This document shows positions 14,157 through 20,461 of a stretch of 20,461 nucleotides of DNA, one piece after another. A program made the position numbers and the translations under genes. The DNA lies in assembly GCA_964383535.1 (NCBI GenBank), contig CAYLHS010000037.1, positions 1-20,461 on the forward strand, given 5' to 3'. A model generated the notes under the pieces. It was not told the origin of the DNA and ran no database searches. It was given only the letters and a program-made list of their open reading frames with translations. Positions within the stretch are counted from its first letter, which is position 1. Each line of letters opens with the position of its first letter. The DNA is from CAYLHS01 sp964383535 (GTDB taxonomy: Bacteria > Actinomycetota > Acidimicrobiia > Spongiisociales > UBA4744).

Positions 14157-14947
14157 CCACGGAAGCTCTCGTAGCGCCAGGCGTCCTCCCCGCGAAGCGC
14201 AGCGGTCTCTCCTATTGGCTGTGGTCGTACGGGGCGATGCTGCGCTGGGAGTTGACCAACACGCGGCTCATCCTGCCGCTGCTGGTGCTCGCTCAGGCCC
14301 TGTCTGGCGCCGGTCTCGTGCTGGGGTTCGGCCTGCTCATGCCGTCACTGCCACCAACCATCGCGGCGTACCTGGTCACTGGTGCCGCCGTCGTGTCACT
14401 GATCATGGTGGGAACGTCGGTTGGCCCCCAACTGGTCGCCCAGCAGAAGATCGAAGGCTCATACGACTACATGTGGTCCCTGCCGGTTCCGCGCAGCGCG
14501 GCAGCGGCCGCGTGGGTGGCGTTGAACACGGTGATCGCCATCCCGGGAATGCTTGCAGCGCTGCTGGCGGGCGCGCTCCGCTATCACGTCCATTTCGACA
14601 TCAGCCCAATGGTGATTCCCGCCGTGCTGATCACGCTCATCACCGGGACCCTCATCGGCTATGCGCTATCACACGCCATTCCCAAGCCGGAAGTGACGTT
14701 CCTGGTCTCCCAAGTCCTGATCTTCGTCATCTTCGGCTTCGCGCCGATCGCCTACCCCGCCGGGAACCTGCCGGCGTGGCTCGCAACCGTTCACCAGTAC
14801 CTCCCATTCGTTCACATGGCCGATGTGGTTCGGAGTTCTCTCGTCAGCGGTCTCGTCACCGACGTCGGACACTCCTACCTCGTACTCGGCATCTGGTCCT
14901 TGGCGGCGGCAGCGATCACTGCTCTGGTCTTGAGGAGGCGGAAGTGA
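14153..14947 (+). CDS. ABC-2 type permease, first copy
   Basis: Membrane subunit of 264 aa with about six TM helices beginning near residue 42. The soluble loop QKIEGSYDYMWSLPVPRSAAAAAW (around residues 99-122) is the conserved ABC-2 region that meets the ATPase. Later blocks YALSHAIPKPEVTFLVSQ and LPFVHMADVVRSSLVSGL recur in the next gene. Start ATG overlaps the ATPase stop; the stop overlaps the next GTG by 4 bp. It probably forms a heterodimer with the second permease. Lipid, peptide or drug export is possible. Confidence 0.93.
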   Translation: MTTEALVAPGVLPAKRSGLSYWLWSYGAMLRWELTNTRLILPLLVLAQALSGAGLVLGFGLLMPSLPPTIAAYLVTGAAVVSLIMVGTSVGPQLVAQQKIEGSYDYMWSLPVPRSAAAAAWVALNTVIAIPGMLAALLAGALRYHVHFDISPMVIPAVLITLITGTLIGYALSHAIPKPEVTFLVSQVLIFVIFGFAPIAYPAGNLPAWLATVHQYLPFVHMADVVRSSLVSGLVTDVGHSYLVLGIWSLAAAAITALVLRRRK

Positions 14948-15735
14948 CGATGGCCACCGAGACAACAACAGCGACCGCCGAGGTCCGCGCAGGGCCCAGC
15001 TACTGGTTCGCCTCATGCTGGAACATGATCAGGTTCGAGTTCGTGAACATGCGCTCCTTCCTCAGCATTGCCCTCGTCATCCAGATCCTGATGGGCGGCG
15101 GAATGGCTTTCATGTACGGCTTCTACTTCGGGGTTGTCCCCGAAACCGTGAGGACGTTCATCGTGACCGGAATACCGGCACTTGCCCTGATCCCGGTGGG
15201 GTTCGTACTGGTTCCGAATGCGATCATGGACCACAAGATCCGCGGCACCTACGACTTCGTCTGGTCGCTGCCGGTGCCTCGCATGGCATCGGCCACCGCC
15301 ACCTTCATCCTGTATACGACGCTCGCCATCCCAGGAACGATCATCTCGTTGCTGATCGCCCACCTTCACTACGACGTCACACTCCACGTCTCGTGGGCTG
15401 TCGTGCCGGCGATCGTGCTCACCTCGCTGATGGCGACGTCTGTCGGGTTTGCGTTCGCGCACGCCATACCCGAGCCTCGGATCACCAATCTGATCACCAA
15501 CATGATCGTGTTCATGGTGCTGCTGTTCTCGCCGATCGTTGTGCAGATCGATCGGTTCCCAGCTTGGTGGGCGGCGGTACAGCGAGTGTTGCCTTTCTAT
15601 CACATGGCCAACGTGATCCGAGCCGGACTCAGCACCGGTCTCGCCGATTCCGTCGGCATCTCGTGGCTGGTCCTCGGCATCTGGACCGTGCTGTCGTGGA
15701 CGCTCGCCGCCTGGGTGGTGGGCCGCCGCCGCTGA
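14944..15735 (+). CDS. ABC-2 type permease, second copy (paralogue)
   Basis: Membrane subunit of about 263 aa, homologous over its full length to the preceding permease: HKIRGTYDFVWSLPVPRMASAT, FAHAIPEPRITNLITN and LPFYHMANVIRAGLSTGL align with the corresponding blocks. About six TM helices. The start is GTG 14944 (GTGA overlap, GAGGAGG about 5 nt upstream) or ATG 14950 in the same frame, at an 11-nt spacing. The frame is also open back to 14128, but that part lies over the first permease in another phase and is not coding. Last gene of the operon; 86 bp separate it from the convergent glycosylase gene. Confidence 0.92.
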   Translation: MTMATETTTATAEVRAGPSYWFASCWNMIRFEFVNMRSFLSIALVIQILMGGGMAFMYGFYFGVVPETVRTFIVTGIPALALIPVGFVLVPNAIMDHKIRGTYDFVWSLPVPRMASATATFILYTTLAIPGTIISLLIAHLHYDVTLHVSWAVVPAIVLTSLMATSVGFAFAHAIPEPRITNLITNMIVFMVLLFSPIVVQIDRFPAWWAAVQRVLPFYHMANVIRAGLSTGLADSVGISWLVLGIWTVLSWTLAAWVVGRRR

Positions 15736-15821
15736 CCTGAGCGGCATCGAACGATGCAGCGTCCCCTACTCGACATCTCCGAACCAATGGCCTGAAGACT
15801 CGGATGTCCCCACTCGGTCTC

Positions 15822-16682
15822 TCACCCGTTCTGTGCAGCTTTCGAGCGAAACAGGAACGAGACCCAGGAGCGGTACGGCGCCCAAGCCTGTGCAAGCTTC
15901 GCGAGCTCCTCGACATCAGCATCGCCACGCCCGTACGCGAGTCGCATGGCTGCGTGAAGACGGCGTTCGTGGAGGGGGAACACGTCGGGATGACCCGCTC
16001 CCCTGACGAGGACCAGCTCAGCGGTGAACGGACCAACCCCTTCGATCTCCTGGAGGTCTTCGATCGCCGTCGACACTTCGAGTGATCGGAGGTGGGAGGC
16101 ATCGAGACGGCCATCGAGTGCTGCTTGGGCAATCGCGCGGAGCCGGTTGATCTTGACTGGCGGGAGCCCTGAGAACCGTTCCAGGGTCAACAAGCGAAGT
16201 GGGCTTGGGAACGTCTCTCGATACGCCGTTGGTTCACCGTGCTCCCGTGCGATACGTTGTTTCACTATGGACGCCTCCGCCATCGATGTCCGCTGGGACA
16301 TCACCCCCCACGCTGCGGCTTCGTAAGGAGTCCAGAAACAGACAGGACGCAGCCCCCACGCCATTCGGATCAGCTCGCCTGCAACGGAGTCTCTGGAAGC
16401 GACCTCCTCGAGCCCGCTGCCATCGACGTCGACCGAGAGAACGCGCGAGACGTGGGCAGCGACCTCTTCGACCGTCGCCGTCCCCTCGTACTCACACAGC
16501 ACCGTGCTGCCCTCTTGCAGGACTTCGACCGAGATCGGTGCCCAGGTCCCTTCGATGCAAGCCGACCAGCGGAGCGATTTCCGATGGTCGACCTCCTGGG
16601 CGGTGGGCGGCCACCCCTCCAAGAACCTCGCCGCGGCCTCCAGGTCGAACGGTCCCGCAACCTCGAGCTCAAAGCCATTCAT
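15822..16682 (-). CDS. AlkA-like DNA-3-methyladenine glycosylase (HhH-GPD), catalytic Asp replaced by Glu
   Basis: Base-excision-repair glycosylase of 286 aa. The N-terminal ~110 residues resemble the AlkA beta domain. The HhH-GPD domain includes LQEIEGVGPFTAELVLVRGAG (~210-230) followed by HPDVFPLHERRLHAAM. In AlkA the catalytic Asp238 lies four residues after DVF; the aligned residue here is Glu239. Both residues are acidic, so activity may persist, but the change is unusual for the family. ATG 16682 overlaps the stop of the upstream VOC gene by 4 bp, so the two are translationally coupled and probably under the MarR-type control described at 17056-17109. Expected role: removal of alkylated purines or bulky adducts. 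Confidence 0.87.
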   Translation of the reverse strand: MNGFELEVAGPFDLEAAARFLEGWPPTAQEVDHRKSLRWSACIEGTWAPISVEVLQEGSTVLCEYEGTATVEEVAAHVSRVLSVDVDGSGLEEVASRDSVAGELIRMAWGLRPVCFWTPYEAAAWGVMSQRTSMAEASIVKQRIAREHGEPTAYRETFPSPLRLLTLERFSGLPPVKINRLRAIAQAALDGRLDASHLRSLEVSTAIEDLQEIEGVGPFTAELVLVRGAGHPDVFPLHERRLHAAMRLAYGRGDADVEELAKLAQAWAPYRSWVSFLFRSKAAQNG

Positions 16683-17044
16683 GAGTTCTGGTGTGCGATG
16701 ATCTGGTAGCCATCAGGGTCCAAGAACGCGAACTGGCGGCCAAACGGACCATCGCTCAGAGGCTGGGTGACCGCAGCGCCGGCGTCGACGATACGGCCAT
16801 GGAGGCCATCGACGTCTTCGCAGTTCATCCAGAGCGAGACGCCCCAGCCAAGTCGGCTACTGGCCTCCAGGTCGACCAATGGCTCTCGAACCGCGAACGG
16901 AATCGGCTCGGTGTCGAACAACACAGCGGCCGGCGGTGACGCCTGCAGTGCCTCGAGACCGAGGACATCGACGTAGAACCGCTTCGATGTCTCGAGATCA
17001 CTGACCTGAAGAGCGATGAAGTCGGGACCGACCAGACGTGCCAC
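16679..17044 (-). CDS. VOC-fold protein without metal ligands (bleomycin-resistance-like)
   Basis: Single VOC protein of 121 aa. The fold signature is clear (DFIALQVSDLETSKRFYVDVLGLEAL, then FGRQFAFLDPDGYQIIAHQ). The three metal-ligand positions seen in metal-dependent relatives are occupied by Phe9 instead of His, Ser instead of the second His (in VSLWMN) and Ile instead of the final Glu. That pattern fits the ligand-binding rather than catalytic branch, such as bleomycin-resistance proteins that sequester a drug. GTG 17044 has GGAGG five nt upstream. It is coupled to the glycosylase gene and divergent from a MarR gene. Confidence 0.88.
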   Translation of the reverse strand: MARLVGPDFIALQVSDLETSKRFYVDVLGLEALQASPPAAVLFDTEPIPFAVREPLVDLEASSRLGWGVSLWMNCEDVDGLHGRIVDAGAAVTQPLSDGPFGRQFAFLDPDGYQIIAHQNS

Positions 17045-17055
17045 TTGTTCCTCCG

Positions 17056-17071
17056 TATCAGCTTGCTGATA
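17056..17071. promoter_or_regulatory. Palindromic operator over the VOC-glycosylase transcription start
   Basis: Perfect inverted repeat TATCAGC-TT-GCTGATA in the 76-bp gap between the divergent VOC (17044) and MarR (17121) genes. It covers the predicted start of transcription of the minus-strand promoter, an ideal place for a MarR-type repressor. Confidence 0.6.
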
Positions 17072-17073
17072 TA

Positions 17074-17102
17074 ACTCTATGCACCTTCGGCAAGTATGTC
17101 AA
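17074..17102 (-). promoter_or_regulatory. Promoter of the VOC-glycosylase operon
   Basis: Read on the minus strand: TTGACA (17102-17097), a 17-bp spacer, TAGAGT (17079-17074). The -35 is a perfect consensus, the spacing is optimal and the -10 fits TANNNT. Transcription would begin around 17067, inside the 17056-17071 palindrome, leaving a leader of about 20 nt with the GGAGG SD. Confidence 0.65.
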
Positions 17103-17114
17103 CATGCTTATACT
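17092..17114. promoter_or_regulatory. Second palindrome and -10 of the MarR gene
   Basis: Inverted repeat AAGTATGT-CA-ACATGCTT (17092-17109, one mismatch) covers the -35 of the minus-strand promoter. On the plus strand it abuts TATACT (17109-17114), a good -10 whose start point would fall at ATG 17121, suggesting a leaderless MarR mRNA. One protein bound here could block both directions. Confidence 0.5.
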
Positions 17115-17120
17115 CTCAAC

Positions 17121-17555
17121 ATGGCATCCACAAAAGCGCCACTCGGGTATCTCGTGAAGCGGGTCCAGTCGTCTCTCCGGAGAGTCATGGACATGGAGCT
17201 TGGCAAGGTCGGACTCTCAATGGCCCAGTACGCCGCCCTGCATGCCCTGGCAGAAGAACCCGGACTGACCAACGCAGCACTCGCCGACCGCTGTTTCGTC
17301 ACACCACAGACGATGATTCGGATCGTGAACGCATTTGAGACCGCCGGATGGGTCGAACGGAGCGAAGACCCCGCCAATCGGAGACGGCTGCTCGCCGCGC
17401 TCACCCCGGAAGGACGAGCGCTTGCCAGGAGGGGCGAAGCGATCGCTGCGCGCGTGGACTCCGGGATGGTCGAAGGACTCAGCGAGACGGACAGACGCCG
17501 GCTCCGTTCGGCTCTGTCGATCTGTCTCGACAGCCTCGGGAAGATGAGTAGGTGA
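17121..17555 (+). CDS. MarR-family transcriptional regulator (divergent from VOC-glycosylase operon)
   Basis: Winged-helix regulator of 144 aa. Helices LSMAQYAALHALAEEPGLTNAALADRCFVTPQTMIRIVNAFETAGWVER form the DNA-binding region. The wing is SEDPANRRRLLAALTPEGRAL, with the canonical basic Asn-Arg-Arg. The start is ATG 17121, seven nt after a TATACT -10, so probably leaderless; ATG 17079 in frame would add 14 residues but lies within the promoter. A Cys near residue 58 (ADRCFV) sits in the HTH and could be redox-sensitive, though this is speculative. It probably represses itself and the VOC-glycosylase operon. Confidence 0.9.
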   Translation: MASTKAPLGYLVKRVQSSLRRVMDMELGKVGLSMAQYAALHALAEEPGLTNAALADRCFVTPQTMIRIVNAFETAGWVERSEDPANRRRLLAALTPEGRALARRGEAIAARVDSGMVEGLSETDRRRLRSALSICLDSLGKMSR

Positions 17556-17565
17556 ACCGGCCGCC

Positions 17566-18300
17566 TCAAGCCGACGAAGTGCGACAGTAGAAGAACGAGC
17601 GCCCGACCTCGGTCCGGCCGAGATCTCCACTCTCGAACACTGCGATATCGATGAACCCTGCCTCTGACAGCGCTGCCCTGATGTCGCCCTCCGGATAGCT
17701 GCACTGGCTCAATGAGACATCGGAGCGTCGCCACGTCGTTCCGTCCAGCGTCATGACGGTGACCTCGTAGGTACCCATCGCCCGGGCCCGGTCATAGCTC
17801 AGCCTGCCGACCACAACCTCTTCGTCGCCCGAAATGCCGAAAGAGCCCCTCCACCGTGCCCGAAACCCCTCCTCCATGTTCAGGTCGAACACGAACACAC
17901 CGCCAGGCTTGAGCGCGGCGGCGACACGCCGGAATGTCCGCTCAAGGTCGGCTCTGGTCATCAGGTGATTGAGACTGTCGAACGTCGACAACACGACATC
18001 GACCGGTTCCTCGAGTTCGAAGTCTCGAGCATCCGAGACAACGAACCGCGCGTCCGGTGCGTTGGATCGGGCGTGATCGATCATGGATGCCGACCCGTCG
18101 ATCCCTATGACCTCGAAGCCTCGGCTTGTCAACGTGGCGGCGAGCTGTCCCGTCCCACAGCAAAGGTCGAGGATGGTCGAGCCGGGCTCGAGCTGTTCGA
18201 GCACGAGCCGGTCCAACACAGGGACCACCCGCGTCGCAAACCCACCCCAGTGTCGGCTGTAGACATCGGCGAAGAGGTCGTAGTCCGTGTAGCGGCTCAT
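17566..18300 (-). CDS. SAM-dependent class I methyltransferase
   Basis: Small-molecule-type methyltransferase of 244 aa. Motif I is ILDLCCGTGQLA (43-54), the acidic residue after strand 2 is in VIGIDGS (64-70), motif II region is DVVLSTFDSLNHL (101-113), and motif III is LKPGGVFVFDLN (130-141). Substrate unknown. I start at ATG 18300 (MSRYTDYDLFADVYSRHW, a typical N-terminus, with GAGGA about 8 nt upstream); the frame stays open to 18402 but overlaps the upstream gene. It follows the HAD-Nudix gene by 37 nt in the same direction, and its stop converges on the MarR stop ten bp away. Confidence 0.9.
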   Translation of the reverse strand: MSRYTDYDLFADVYSRHWGGFATRVVPVLDRLVLEQLEPGSTILDLCCGTGQLAATLTSRGFEVIGIDGSASMIDHARSNAPDARFVVSDARDFELEEPVDVVLSTFDSLNHLMTRADLERTFRRVAAALKPGGVFVFDLNMEEGFRARWRGSFGISGDEEVVVGRLSYDRARAMGTYEVTVMTLDGTTWRRSDVSLSQCSYPEGDIRAALSEAGFIDIAVFESGDLGRTEVGRSFFYCRTSSA

Positions 18301-18337
18301 GCACCGATCCTCGCGGATCAGCCGTGTTTCCGGATGC

Positions 18338-19441
18338 TCAATTCCTGAGGACCGCCGCGAGAATGTGGACATAGGATGGATGGGCCAACTCGATCGAACC
18401 AAGCTCGCTCGGTCCCACCCACCGAAGATCGTCGTGCTCGTCGGGAGCGCCGTTGGCCGGTTCGCCCTGCCAGGTGTCGATCAGGAACAAGTCCAGCCTG
18501 ACGTCGTCGATCCTCAGGATGTCCCACGGAACGTCGGCAGGCCTGGCATCAATCCCGAGTTCCTCGGCGAGTTCCCTGCGGAGCGCTTCGGGGCGCGACT
18601 CTCCCGGTTTCACATGGCCGCCTGGCAGATCCCACACGTTCGGGTACCAGTCACCATCAGGGCGTCGATGGCCAAGGAGTACCTTGTCATCCCTGCGCAG
18701 GATCCCTGCAACCACGTGTGTCGTGGAGACGCTTGGCGAGCGAAGTGCTCCTTCTGGGAGAGCCAGAGCCCCGGCGAGTTCATCGAACGATTCCACGGAG
18801 GCATCTGCCTGCGATGCCCGTTCGGCTTGCTCGGCCTTCGTCGCAAGCCCATTCATGCGGTCGAAGATGTTGCAGTGGACGACCCGACCAAAACCGGCAT
18901 CGCGGGCGCCGACGAGTTCGCCTGAAGCGCCGTTTCCTACGAACACGGCCTGGGGCGCCTCAATATCCAGCTCACGCAGAATGGAGTGGTACATACGCAG
19001 GTCGGGCTTCATCGCGCCGACCTCGTAGGAGAACACGGCGACATCGAAGAACGGCGCCAGCGGAGATCGTGACCAGGCGCGAACCTCCCTCTCGTACGCG
19101 TTCGACAGCAGGCCAAGCCCGGTCTCCTGTGACATGGCTTCGACCAGGGCGACCGCCCCAGGTTCGGGTGTCATCACAGCGAGGTCCCGGTAGTGGCCGA
19201 GGATCCGGTCGATCTCGGAACGCTGCAACACCGTCAGCCTTCCGTCGGAGAATCGATCGACGAGGTCGACAACATCGATCGGCGTGGTTTCCCTCTCGCG
19301 ATATGTGGCCGACCAGAACGCCTCGAAGTCACCCCGGTCGAGGCCGGCACAACGGGATATCAGCGTCACAGGGTCATACCCATCAGGGACCACGCTGTCG
19401 ATCAACGTGTGGAACAGGTCGAAAACCACGGCCTCGGTCAT
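18338..19441 (-). CDS. HAD-like hydrolase fused to a Nudix hydrolase
   Basis: Two-domain protein of 367 aa. Residues 1-~205 form a HAD domain: nucleophile Asp8 in VVFDLFHTLID, motif II Ser113 in LLSNAYE, motif III Lys145 in GAMKPD, and motif IV VGNGASGELVGARDAG. The usual second Asp of motif I is Phe10, and the usual acidic pair of motif IV reads GNGASGE, so phosphatase activity may be reduced or altered. Residues ~240-367 form a Nudix domain with a perfect box, GX5EX7REUXEEXGU, at 275-297. The Nudix half should hydrolyse a nucleoside diphosphate derivative. ATG 19441 lacks a clear SD. Upstream lies a long interrupted palindrome. Confidence 0.9.
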   Translation of the reverse strand: MTEAVVFDLFHTLIDSVVPDGYDPVTLISRCAGLDRGDFEAFWSATYRERETTPIDVVDLVDRFSDGRLTVLQRSEIDRILGHYRDLAVMTPEPGAVALVEAMSQETGLGLLSNAYEREVRAWSRSPLAPFFDVAVFSYEVGAMKPDLRMYHSILRELDIEAPQAVFVGNGASGELVGARDAGFGRVVHCNIFDRMNGLATKAEQAERASQADASVESFDELAGALALPEGALRSPSVSTTHVVAGILRRDDKVLLGHRRPDGDWYPNVWDLPGGHVKPGESRPEALRRELAEELGIDARPADVPWDILRIDDVRLDLFLIDTWQGEPANGAPDEHDDLRWVGPSELGSIELAHPSYVHILAAVLRN

Positions 19442-19472
19442 GGTCTGATGATGGCAGGGCTACAAACCTCAG

Positions 19473-19517
19473 TCTGCTCACTGCTGGCAGGAATATGTTC
19501 TGCCAGCTCTGAGCAGA
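19473..19517. repeat. 45-nt interrupted palindrome (two-stem hairpin) between the PhzF and HAD-Nudix genes
   Basis: Outer arms TCTGCTCA (19473-19480) and TGAGCAGA (19510-19517), a 2x2 mismatch, then inner arms GCTGGCAG (19483-19490) and CTGCCAGC (19500-19507) around a 9-nt AT-rich loop. Sixteen base pairs are perfect. It starts about 10 nt after the PhzF stop and ends 32 nt before the HAD-Nudix ATG, all on the minus strand. It could be a T-less terminator for PhzF, an mRNA processing or stabilising element, or a repressor site. Confidence 0.65.
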
Positions 19518-19527
19518 GTTGCGAGAA

Positions 19528-20310
19528 TCACCAATCGAGCCGACGCACCTCGTCCATGACGACCGTGCCCCCGATCGAGGCGGTGGTGCCGGCCCATCTC
19601 AGCTGGACCGTCGACGGATGGCCGATGGACTCGCCCTGCCGAATCGTGAGCGAACCCGATGTCTCCCCGTTCGCCGAAAGCAGTGTTGCCAGGGCAACGG
19701 CTGCGCTGCCGGTCGCCGGGTCCTCGTCGACACCCGCGACAGTGGCAAAGAAACGAGCGAGCACGTCGCCGCGCTCCCCCGCGTAGACGTAGACACCGAA
19801 TACATCCGACACAAATCGGGGTTTGAGGTTCGCCACCTGGTCGAAGCTCCCGAGTCGGCCAATCACGTACTCCTTGGGCATCATCACTCGGCCGGCGTTG
19901 ATGGCGCCCGGGATACCGCTGCGCTCGAGGTAGGCGGGTACGTCGTCTGCATCGACGACCTCGCCCGACATCGGTGCTTCCACCCAAACCATGTCGCCCT
20001 CTCGGCGAACTCCCACCGTGCCGATCCCACACCGAAGCATGACGGGCGCCTCGTCGAGGTGCTCCAGGACCCAAGCAGATCCGACAAGTGGGTGCCCGGC
20101 AAAGGGGAGTTCCATCTGAGGAGTGAAGATCCTCACCAACGGTACGCCGTCGGGTTGCAGCTCGATGAACGCGGTCTCAGAGAATCCGAGGTCCGCAGCG
20201 ATCCGTTGCATCCCCTCTGTGTCGAGCCCCTCCAGATCGGTCACAACACCAAGATGGTTGCCCCCTGTGCCTCCACGGGTGAAGACCCGAACGATGGTGC
20301 AGTCACGCAT
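19528..20310 (-). CDS. PhzF-family isomerase/epimerase-like protein
   Basis: Protein of 260 aa with the diaminopimelate-epimerase-like fold of the PhzF family. The catalytic Glu45 is in GFSETAF, exactly at the family position. GGNHLGVV (17-23 region) corresponds to the usual GNPLAVV, with His instead of Pro. Also present are ELPFAGHPLVGSAWVL and DEDPATGSAAVALATLL, the two phosphate/carboxylate-binding turns. No phenazine genes surround it, so phenazine synthesis is not implied; most family members have unknown substrates. I prefer ATG 20310; a GTG at 20328 in frame would add six residues. No SD is evident before either. It lies 35 nt after the stop of the partial upstream gene. Confidence 0.9.
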   Translation of the reverse strand: MRDCTIVRVFTRGGTGGNHLGVVTDLEGLDTEGMQRIAADLGFSETAFIELQPDGVPLVRIFTPQMELPFAGHPLVGSAWVLEHLDEAPVMLRCGIGTVGVRREGDMVWVEAPMSGEVVDADDVPAYLERSGIPGAINAGRVMMPKEYVIGRLGSFDQVANLKPRFVSDVFGVYVYAGERGDVLARFFATVAGVDEDPATGSAAVALATLLSANGETSGSLTIRQGESIGHPSTVQLRWAGTTASIGGTVVMDEVRRLDW

Positions 20311-20345
20311 GGGTAGAGGGTAGGTCACAAGACCGATCCCCGGAG

Positions 20346-20461
20346 CTAGTCGAAGTCGGTCGGGAGATCGGGATGCCGGAGATGCTCGAAGACGCGCTCG
20401 ATCTGGGACCGGGTGATACGCGCGAGGGAAAGGTCGTTCGGAATGGCATCCTGTCGAAAGA
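20346..20461 (-). CDS. C-terminal end of an unidentified protein (cut by window end)
   Basis: On the minus strand a reading frame is open from the window edge to TAG at 20348-20346. It encodes at least 37 residues, with ARITRSQIERVFEHLRHPDL near the end and the terminal PTDFD. Codon use is G/C-biased in the third position, as in the neighbouring genes. It runs in the same direction as the PhzF gene and ends 35 nt before its ATG. The family is not recognisable from this fragment. Confidence 0.6.
   Translation of the reverse strand, partial: FRQDAIPNDLSLARITRSQIERVFEHLRHPDLPTDFD

Noticed and set aside
14128..14943. Upstream extension of the second permease frame, giving one 535-aa reading frame
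   Set aside because: This part overlaps the first permease in another phase, has no membrane segments and is Arg/Pro-rich shadow translation. The real gene begins at GTG 14944 or ATG 14950.
15744..15757. GCATC-GAAC-GATGC hairpin between the permease and glycosylase genes as a bidirectional terminator
   Set aside because: Only five base pairs and no T tract; too weak to call.
19488..19501. LexA/SOS box at the centre of the 45-nt palindrome
   Set aside because: GAATATGTTC has GAA and TTC ends but lacks the GAAC-N4-GTTC spacing of actinobacterial LexA sites.

Overview
The window looks like a chromosomal segment of a high-GC actinobacterium. This is inferred from strong G/C preference at third codon positions, frequent GTG starts, a KMGKS-type leucyl-tRNA synthetase, a SARP-type regulator and several weak-SD or possibly leaderless starts. 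An Acidimicrobiia-like lineage is possible but cannot be proved from sequence alone. I see no tRNA, rRNA, IS element, CRISPR array or prophage gene. Coding is dense and no gap exceeds 300 bp; the largest is 10872-11137.

Layout. Bases 1-1205 are the 3' part of leuS. Bases 1330-3620 hold two tandem, paralogous membrane proteins that look like the sensory half of a histidine kinase or GAF-phosphatase with no output domain. Bases 3633-7753 (minus strand) hold a SARP/BTAD-AAA-TPR regulator and an overlapping phytoene-dehydrogenase-like FAD oxidoreductase. Divergent from it, 7914-10871 encodes a partner-switching operon: a truncated-GAF/PP2C/HATPase protein, two STAS anti-anti-sigma-type proteins and an unrecognised 228-aa protein. 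Bases 11138-11878 carry an RRM RNA-binding protein, a small SHOCT-like protein and a 47-aa Cys-rich putative zinc protein. A VOC gene and a MarR gene diverge around 12577. Bases 13191-15735 encode an ABC-2 exporter (one ATPase, two paralogous permeases) behind a large inverted repeat. Bases 15822-17044 (minus) encode a VOC protein lacking metal ligands coupled to an AlkA-like glycosylase, divergent from a second MarR gene (17121-17555). The remaining minus-strand genes are a methyltransferase, a HAD-Nudix fusion, a PhzF-family protein and the 3' end of an unknown gene.

Main result. An 18-bp element built as 7-bp repeat / 4-bp spacer / 7-bp repeat (11-bp period, about GTAACGM-TCTC-GNMACGM) occurs four times: 1202-1219, 2438-2455, 7828-7845 and 7873-7890. 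Three copies lie exactly 8 bp upstream of a plausible -10 hexamer, in front of the two membrane-sensor genes and the phosphatase/STAS operon. This is the operator geometry described for SARP activators, and the window encodes a SARP between these targets. I infer a local regulon in which the SARP co-activates two orphan membrane sensors and an RsbU/RsbW/RsbV-like partner-switching module. The SARP ATPase domain has Arg in place of the Walker A Lys.
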